From assembly GCA_029775855.1 (NCBI GenBank), contig JARVJZ010000003.1, forward strand, positions 62,001 through 126,000: a stretch of DNA of 64,000 nt, read 5' to 3'. A program made the translations under genes and the position numbers. The stretch comes from Nitrososphaeria archaeon. GTDB taxonomy: Archaea > Thermoproteota > Nitrososphaeria > Nitrososphaerales > JAAOZN01. The notes beneath the pieces were generated by a model, which saw nothing but the letters and a program-made list of their open reading frames with translations, had not been told where the DNA came from and ran no database searches. Shown here one piece after another: positions 59,778-64,000 of the stretch. How positions within the stretch are numbered: the stretch's first letter is position 1; each line of letters starts with the position of its first letter.

Positions 59778-60452
59778 GTGAAACGGTTAAGAGTAGACTT
59801 TAGTAGAGTCATCGACCTTTCCCAAACAATATCAAACGCCTCTCCAACTTATCCAGGAGATACAAAACCATCTATAGATAGGATACGAAGAATAGGTATA
59901 AATGGTTCAGCATATAATTTAAGCAGATTAACCATATCACCACATGTAGCTACGCATGTTGACGCACCTTTACACTTCTTATCGGAGGGGCGCTGTGTCG
60001 GCGACTTAGATCCTTTTGCATATTCTGGTGAAGCTGTAGTGGTGGACTTCTCATCAAAGAATAGTTTGGAGATCAACGCTGAAGACCTTGAAGCGAAGGC
60101 TGTGGAGGTGAGAAGTGGGTTTGTAGTGCTCCTATATACTGGCTTCAGCAAGATCGTGGGAAAAGTGGATTGGCTTCGGAATTATACTGCGCTAACTGAA
60201 GATGGTGCAAAGTGGTTGATAGATAAAGGTGTTAAAGCGGTGGGAACTGATGCGTTAAGCATAGAAAGGTATGATTCTAAAGATTACCGCGTTCACAAAC
60301 TGCTTCTACAAAACTCAATAGGTATAATCGAGGGGCTGTCCGATGAGCTCAAGAGGTTAATAGGTGTGAAGATACTCTTTATCTGCCTACCGCTTAAAAT
60401 AGAATGCTGTGAAGGTGCGCCTGCAAGGGCTATAGCGGTAAAACTGTCATAA
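59778..60452 (+). CDS. Cyclase / kynurenine formamidase-like hydrolase
   Basis: 224 residues, GTG start. RVIDLSQTISNASPTYPGDTKPSI, LTISPHVATHVDAPLHFLSEG and LLYTGFSKIVG show the cyclase family, with the metal-binding HxxxHVDAPLH motif. Relatives include arylformamidases, isatin hydrolases and cyclases. The next gene is an FAD oxidoreductase on the same strand, 56 bases downstream; amino acid breakdown is one possible theme. Confidence 0.85.
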   Translation: MKRLRVDFSRVIDLSQTISNASPTYPGDTKPSIDRIRRIGINGSAYNLSRLTISPHVATHVDAPLHFLSEGRCVGDLDPFAYSGEAVVVDFSSKNSLEINAEDLEAKAVEVRSGFVVLLYTGFSKIVGKVDWLRNYTALTEDGAKWLIDKGVKAVGTDALSIERYDSKDYRVHKLLLQNSIGIIEGLSDELKRLIGVKILFICLPLKIECCEGAPARAIAVKLS

Positions 60453-60508
60453 AGATACAACATCGAGTTAATATGCAACTTTAAGCCCTTTAAGATACAG
60501 AGCCCACG

Positions 60509-61639
60509 TTGGAAGCAGATGTGTTAGTCATAGGTGCTGGCATAGTTGGCTTGAGCATAGCATACAATCTCGCAGAAATGGGTTGCAAGAAGATTATAGT
60601 TACTGAAAAAGAGTTCGCTGGAGCAGGCACAACAGGAAAAGGCGGAGGAGGGATAAGGCACCAATTTTCAACCGAACTTAACATAAAGCTGACAATCGAA
60701 AGCCTAAATCTGCTGAAAAGATTTAAAGAACTAACTGGATATGACCCTCAACTCAAAAGCATAAGCTACTATCTACTCGCAACCGAAGAAGAAGAAGCAT
60801 TGCTAAGAAGAAGCGTCGACGCCCAGATTAAACAAGGTCTTCACAGCACCCTCATAGAGCCTAGTGAACTAAAACCGATACTTAAAGGAGTAAAGCTAGA
60901 CGATATAGCAGCGGTCTCAACTTGCAGAGAAGACTCTTGGATCAACCCCCCAACCTTACTCCAAGGCTACTACGACTCTTGCATAAGACTCGGGGTATCA
61001 ATCTTAGAGCATACTGAAGTAAAACACTTGAGAAAAGAAGGTTGCTTAAGAGCAGAGACTACTGTAGGACATATAGATGCTGAGACAGTAGTTATAGCGG
61101 CTGGCGCATACAGCGGGCTCATCGGTAAAAGCATAGGTGTTGAAATACCTATCCAACCATTTAAAAGGCAAGTGTTTTACGTTGAGGGCTTAGATAAAGT
61201 TGCTGAACCGAATCTTGTGCTCTTCGACCTACATAATAAGGTTGCTTTAGTCAATAGAGTTGAGGGGCCTATCGTTGGTATTCACGATAGAAGCACGCTG
61301 GGTTCGTTTGATGAAACCCTTAACCTTAATGATGCTCCATATGTAAAGGAGGTCGCAGCACAGCGAATACCCCCTATCAAAAAAGCGGAGTTAACGGGTG
61401 GGATAGCTGGGTTATACGAAATGACACCAGACAGAAACCCCATAATAGGTAAAATAGCCAGTGTAGAAGGCTTGTTTTGCGCTGCTGGCTTTAGTGGGCA
61501 CGGTATTATGCACGCACCCATAATAGGCAAAATCATAGCTGAGATGATAGTTAAAGATAAACCCTCAATAGATATATCACAGTTCTCAATAAATCGTTTT
61601 TCAAATAACAAACAGGTTTACGAGCACATCGTGATTTAA
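60509..61639 (+). CDS. FAD-dependent oxidoreductase, DadA/SoxB-like
   Basis: 376 residues, TTG start. The dinucleotide-binding start is DVLVIGAGIVGLSIAYNLAEMG; RHQFSTELNIKLTIESL, VVIAAGAYSGLIGKS and GLYEMTPDRNPIIGKI, then CAAGFSGHGIMHAPIIGKIIAE are the DAO domain blocks of D-amino acid, glycine or sarcosine oxidases and proline dehydrogenase subunits. Lies in a plus-strand pair with the cyclase-family gene; converges on the Opp importer with a four-base overlap. Confidence 0.88.
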   Translation: MEADVLVIGAGIVGLSIAYNLAEMGCKKIIVTEKEFAGAGTTGKGGGGIRHQFSTELNIKLTIESLNLLKRFKELTGYDPQLKSISYYLLATEEEEALLRRSVDAQIKQGLHSTLIEPSELKPILKGVKLDDIAAVSTCREDSWINPPTLLQGYYDSCIRLGVSILEHTEVKHLRKEGCLRAETTVGHIDAETVVIAAGAYSGLIGKSIGVEIPIQPFKRQVFYVEGLDKVAEPNLVLFDLHNKVALVNRVEGPIVGIHDRSTLGSFDETLNLNDAPYVKEVAAQRIPPIKKAELTGGIAGLYEMTPDRNPIIGKIASVEGLFCAAGFSGHGIMHAPIIGKIIAEMIVKDKPSIDISQFSINRFSNNKQVYEHIVI

Positions 61640-62610
61640 GTGTAAAGGTGGCAATAGACCTCATGCTCACCATCCTTCACCACAGCTTGAGGCTCCACAG
61701 TTCTACACTTATCCATAACCTTCGGACACCTAGTATGAAATCTGCACCCCTTTGGTATGTTAACTGAGCTCGGCACATCCCCCTTTAAAATTATCCTCTC
61801 TACAGCCTCTCGCTGCAGACGTGGCGCAGATGAGAGAAGAGCTTGGCTATATGGGTGGAGAGGTTCCGTAAAGAACTTTCTTGAGGGAGCTTTCTCAACA
61901 ATAACCCCAAGATACATTACAGCAACATAATCGCTGATATATTTAACAAGTGAAAGATCATGCGATATAAAAAGGTAAGTCAACTTATACTTCTTTTGCA
62001 GATCAAGCAACAGATTGACTATCTGTGCTCTAACTGATACATCCAGCGACGATACTGGTTCATCTAACACTATAAACTTTGGGTTTACTGCTAGTGCTCT
62101 TGCTATTCCAACACGCTGCTTCTGCCCTCCGCTAAGCGCCCTCGGATACCTATATTGATGCTCATACTCTAAACCAACACTAACAAGTAGCTCGCCGACC
62201 ACTTTATCAGTGGCTTCCTTTCCGCCGACTCTCAAAGCCTCTTTTAACGTCGCCCCAACCGTAAGCCTCGGGTTAAGCGAAGACTCGGGATCTTGGAAGA
62301 CTATTTGCGCTTTTCTTCTAAAAATCCTAAATTCTTCGCCTTTTAGACCAACAATATTTTGTCCTTCAAACAATATCTTACCCCTATCAGGAGTCAATAA
62401 ACCTAAAACAAGCCTACCTAAGGTAGATTTACCACAACCAGATTCACCTACAAGACTAGTTATCACCTCTTTAGGTATCTGTAAATTTACGCCATCGACC
62501 GCGTGAACAAAACCTTTAGTGCGCTTAAAGAAGCCTCCAGTTATAGGGAACCACTTAATCAAGTTCTCTGTCGCTACGAGCGCACCTTCAGTATAACCAG
62601 CATCTGACAA
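61636..62610 (-). CDS. oppF: Oligopeptide-type ABC transporter ATPase 2
   Basis: From the likely TTG at 62610 the protein has about 324 residues; a longer frame to 62664 overlaps oppD and adds a poor N-terminus. Walker A LVGESGCGKSTLGRLVLGL, signature ALSGGQKQRVGIARALAV, Walker B FIVLDEPVSSLDVSVRAQIV and the C-terminal oligo_HPY region (VNIPKGCRFHTRCPKVMDKC) mark the OppF/DppF family; cysteines in the last segment may bind an Fe-S cluster. Runs in an operon with oppD and oppC. Confidence 0.9.
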   Translation of the reverse strand: MSDAGYTEGALVATENLIKWFPITGGFFKRTKGFVHAVDGVNLQIPKEVITSLVGESGCGKSTLGRLVLGLLTPDRGKILFEGQNIVGLKGEEFRIFRRKAQIVFQDPESSLNPRLTVGATLKEALRVGGKEATDKVVGELLVSVGLEYEHQYRYPRALSGGQKQRVGIARALAVNPKFIVLDEPVSSLDVSVRAQIVNLLLDLQKKYKLTYLFISHDLSLVKYISDYVAVMYLGVIVEKAPSRKFFTEPLHPYSQALLSSAPRLQREAVERIILKGDVPSSVNIPKGCRFHTRCPKVMDKCRTVEPQAVVKDGEHEVYCHLYT

Positions 62611-63562
62611 AGTGGTTTGCCTCCACCTCCAAATCCAGAGGCTCTTCAGCAACACATCTCTCAAATACGTATTTACATCGAGGATGAAATTTGCAGCCAG
62701 AGGGGTATTCTATCGGGTTAGGAATAGAGCCAGGTATTGGTTTTAACTTCTCCTCCTCTTTAGTAAGCTTAGGTAAGGAATCTAAAAGCCCTTGAGTATA
62801 GGGGTGAAGAGGTTTATCTAGCAAATTCCTTAGCGGCGCTCTTTCCACAATTCTACCAGCATACTGTATAGCTACAGTATCACAAAGCTCTGCCACAACT
62901 CCCAGATCGTGACTTATGAGTATCGTCGACGTATTAAGCTCCTTAATAAGCCTCTTAAACAAATCAAGTATCTGAGCTTGAACAGTAACATCTAGCGCGG
63001 TTGTGGGTTCATCTGCTATAAGCAACGTGGGTCTACACGCTAAAGCCATAGCTATCATAACTCTTTGCCTCATGCCTCCGCTAAACTGATGAGGATAGCG
63101 CTTCACGCTTTCAGACGGATCAGGCACTCTCACCATGTCCAGAAGTTCCACAGCTTTAGCTAATGCTTCTTTTTCGCCTAAACCTTTATGTATCTTAAAG
63201 ACCTCAGCTAACTGTTCACCTACTGTAAAGACTGGGTTTAAAGATGTCATAGGGTCTTGGAAGACCATCGCTATCTTGGATCCACGGAGTCTGCGTAACT
63301 CCTCTTTACTTTTTTTAGTTAGATCTTCACCTTCAAAGATGATTTTACCCGAAACTATCTTGGCGCCTATGGGTAGTAGACCTATTATCGACAGCGCAGC
63401 TACACTCTTTCCGCACCCTGACTCACCAACTAAACCAAGCGCTTCGCCTCTGTGCACAAGCAGATTCACACCATCAACCGCTTTTAACACTCCTTGTGAT
63501 AAGAAAAAGTATGTTCTCAGATCCTCAACATTCAAGAGGACATCTGATGACATTCTAAACAC
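62588..63562 (-). CDS. oppD: Oligopeptide-type ABC transporter ATPase 1
   Basis: 324 residues. Walker A GLVGESGCGKSVAALSIIGL, signature QFSGGMRQRVMIAMALAC, Walker B LLIADEPTTALDVTVQAQIL, and the C-terminal CKFHPRCKYVFERCVAEEP module with several Cys, as in OppD/DppD. It overlaps oppF by about 23 bases and begins directly after the oppC stop, so the three are co-transcribed. Substrate (peptide, nickel or sugar) unclear. Confidence 0.92.
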   Translation of the reverse strand: MFRMSSDVLLNVEDLRTYFFLSQGVLKAVDGVNLLVHRGEALGLVGESGCGKSVAALSIIGLLPIGAKIVSGKIIFEGEDLTKKSKEELRRLRGSKIAMVFQDPMTSLNPVFTVGEQLAEVFKIHKGLGEKEALAKAVELLDMVRVPDPSESVKRYPHQFSGGMRQRVMIAMALACRPTLLIADEPTTALDVTVQAQILDLFKRLIKELNTSTILISHDLGVVAELCDTVAIQYAGRIVERAPLRNLLDKPLHPYTQGLLDSLPKLTKEEEKLKPIPGSIPNPIEYPSGCKFHPRCKYVFERCVAEEPLDLEVEANHFVRCWLY

Positions 63563-64000
63563 CTATAGCGCAAGGGTAGGATCAAGCGCATCCCTTAACG
63601 CATCGCCAAGAAGATTGAACGCCAAGACAACCAAAAAGATCGCTAACCCAGGAAATGTGGCAACGTGAGGGCTAGACATTAAATATTCTCTGCCTGTGCC
63701 AAGCATGGTGCCCCATTCAGGTATTGTAGGCTCAACACCCAATCCTAAGAAACCTAATCCAGCTGCTGTAAGTATTGCTGTGCCAAGCTGAAGGGTTGAT
63801 TGAACTATTAACGGATCTACTGTGTTAAGAAAGATATGCTTAAACAAGATAGTGGGGCTACGTAATCCAAGAGCGCGGACAGCTTCGACATAACTTAACT
63901 CTCTGATATAAAGTGTCTGCCCTCTTGCCAACCTTATATAGACAGGTACAGAAGAGATGCCAACAGCGATTATCACGTTAGTCAAACCTACACCAAGTGT
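63563..64000 (-). CDS. oppC: Oligopeptide-type ABC transporter permease, C-terminal part
   Basis: The frame runs from the window edge to 63563 (about 145 residues seen; the N-terminal part is beyond the window). It shows the coupling-helix pattern YVEAVRALGLRSPTILFKHIFLN and several membrane segments (LGTAILTAAGLGFLGLGVEPTIPEWGTMLGTG), with PGLAIFLVVLAFNLLGDALRDALDP at the end, the classic DppC/OppC C-terminus. First visible gene of the oppC-oppD-oppF run. Confidence 0.92.
   Translation of the reverse strand, partial: TLGVGLTNVIIAVGISSVPVYIRLARGQTLYIRELSYVEAVRALGLRSPTILFKHIFLNTVDPLIVQSTLQLGTAILTAAGLGFLGLGVEPTIPEWGTMLGTGREYLMSSPHVATFPGLAIFLVVLAFNLLGDALRDALDPTLAL

Noticed and set aside
62611-62664. 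Longer start for oppF
   Set aside because: It would add 18 Trp/Arg-rich residues that overlap the conserved end of OppD by 77 bases; the TTG at 62610 fits better.
1-64000. CRISPR array or insertion sequence with terminal repeats
   Set aside because: I found no regularly spaced direct repeats and no intact transposase gene anywhere in the window.

Overview
The window is chromosomal DNA from an archaeon of the TACK group. It encodes archaeal/eukaryotic-type informational proteins (L31e, L39e, S19e, PDCD5, aIF2-beta, the RNase P Rpr2 subunit, Nep1, TiaS, Taw1, archease, RtcA), a proteasome beta subunit, the archaeal mevalonate branch (UbiD-type decarboxylase plus two-subunit phosphomevalonate dehydratase) and a Tes-like tetraether lipid radical SAM enzyme. 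Many genes start with TTG or GTG, lack a Shine-Dalgarno site and have a TATA-like box 24-30 bases before the start codon, which points to leaderless transcripts. A tubulin/FtsZ homologue with eroded GTPase motifs leans towards the Thaumarchaeota/Aigarchaeota side. That placement is inference; there is no rRNA in the window.

Layout. 1-7.9 kb: end of rtcA, an MFS-GtrA fusion transporter, a tiny zinc-ribbon gene, a proteasome beta subunit without the catalytic Thr, taw1, a HIT hydrolase and a ChlI/ChlD-like AAA+ and VWA pair. 7.9-8.4 kb: a decayed gene and three tandem hairpins. 8.4-15.5 kb: a catabolic block (CoA ligase, acyl-CoA dehydrogenase, ornithine cyclodeaminase-like) and a TauABC/SsuABC-like importer. 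15.5-17.6 kb: an odd tRNA-Thr, a truncated MFS gene, remains of a mobile element with a viral-type ATPase, and relics of VWA-gene 3' ends. 17.6-28 kb: acs, trmO, a PAC2 chaperone, hsp20, tiaS, gcvPA/gcvPB, an MIP18-like protein and a beta-grasp protein. 28-35.2 kb: e-MtaB, the FtsZ-like protein, the ribosomal/PDCD5 operon, rnp4, nep1, an F420-type oxidoreductase, ubiX and archease.

35.3-44.9 kb: a membrane-anchored winged-helix regulator with a coiled-coil surface protein, an M24 peptidase, a matrixin-like protease, an HtrA protease, aIF2-beta with DUF424, and a sulfur locus (tusA, dsrE, cysteine synthase, SUOX-like oxidoreductase). 44.9-51.9 kb: a HerA ATPase, a NurA-like nuclease and a type IIG-like methylase/nuclease, ending near an intron-containing tRNA-Ala; this looks like a DNA-processing or defence island. 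52-64 kb: arsM, a crotonase, the mevalonate operon behind a long structured leader, tes, cysK, a cyclase-family hydrolase, an FAD oxidoreductase and an Opp-type ABC importer that runs off the end.

Functional links: ubiX (34.2 kb), the 54.2-57.2 kb operon and tes together cover prenyl-FMN supply, the archaeal isoprenoid route and tetraether formation. rtcA and archease both serve RNA-end repair and ligation. The strongest candidates for something undescribed are the structured leader in front of the mevalonate operon and the HerA-NurA-type IIG island.
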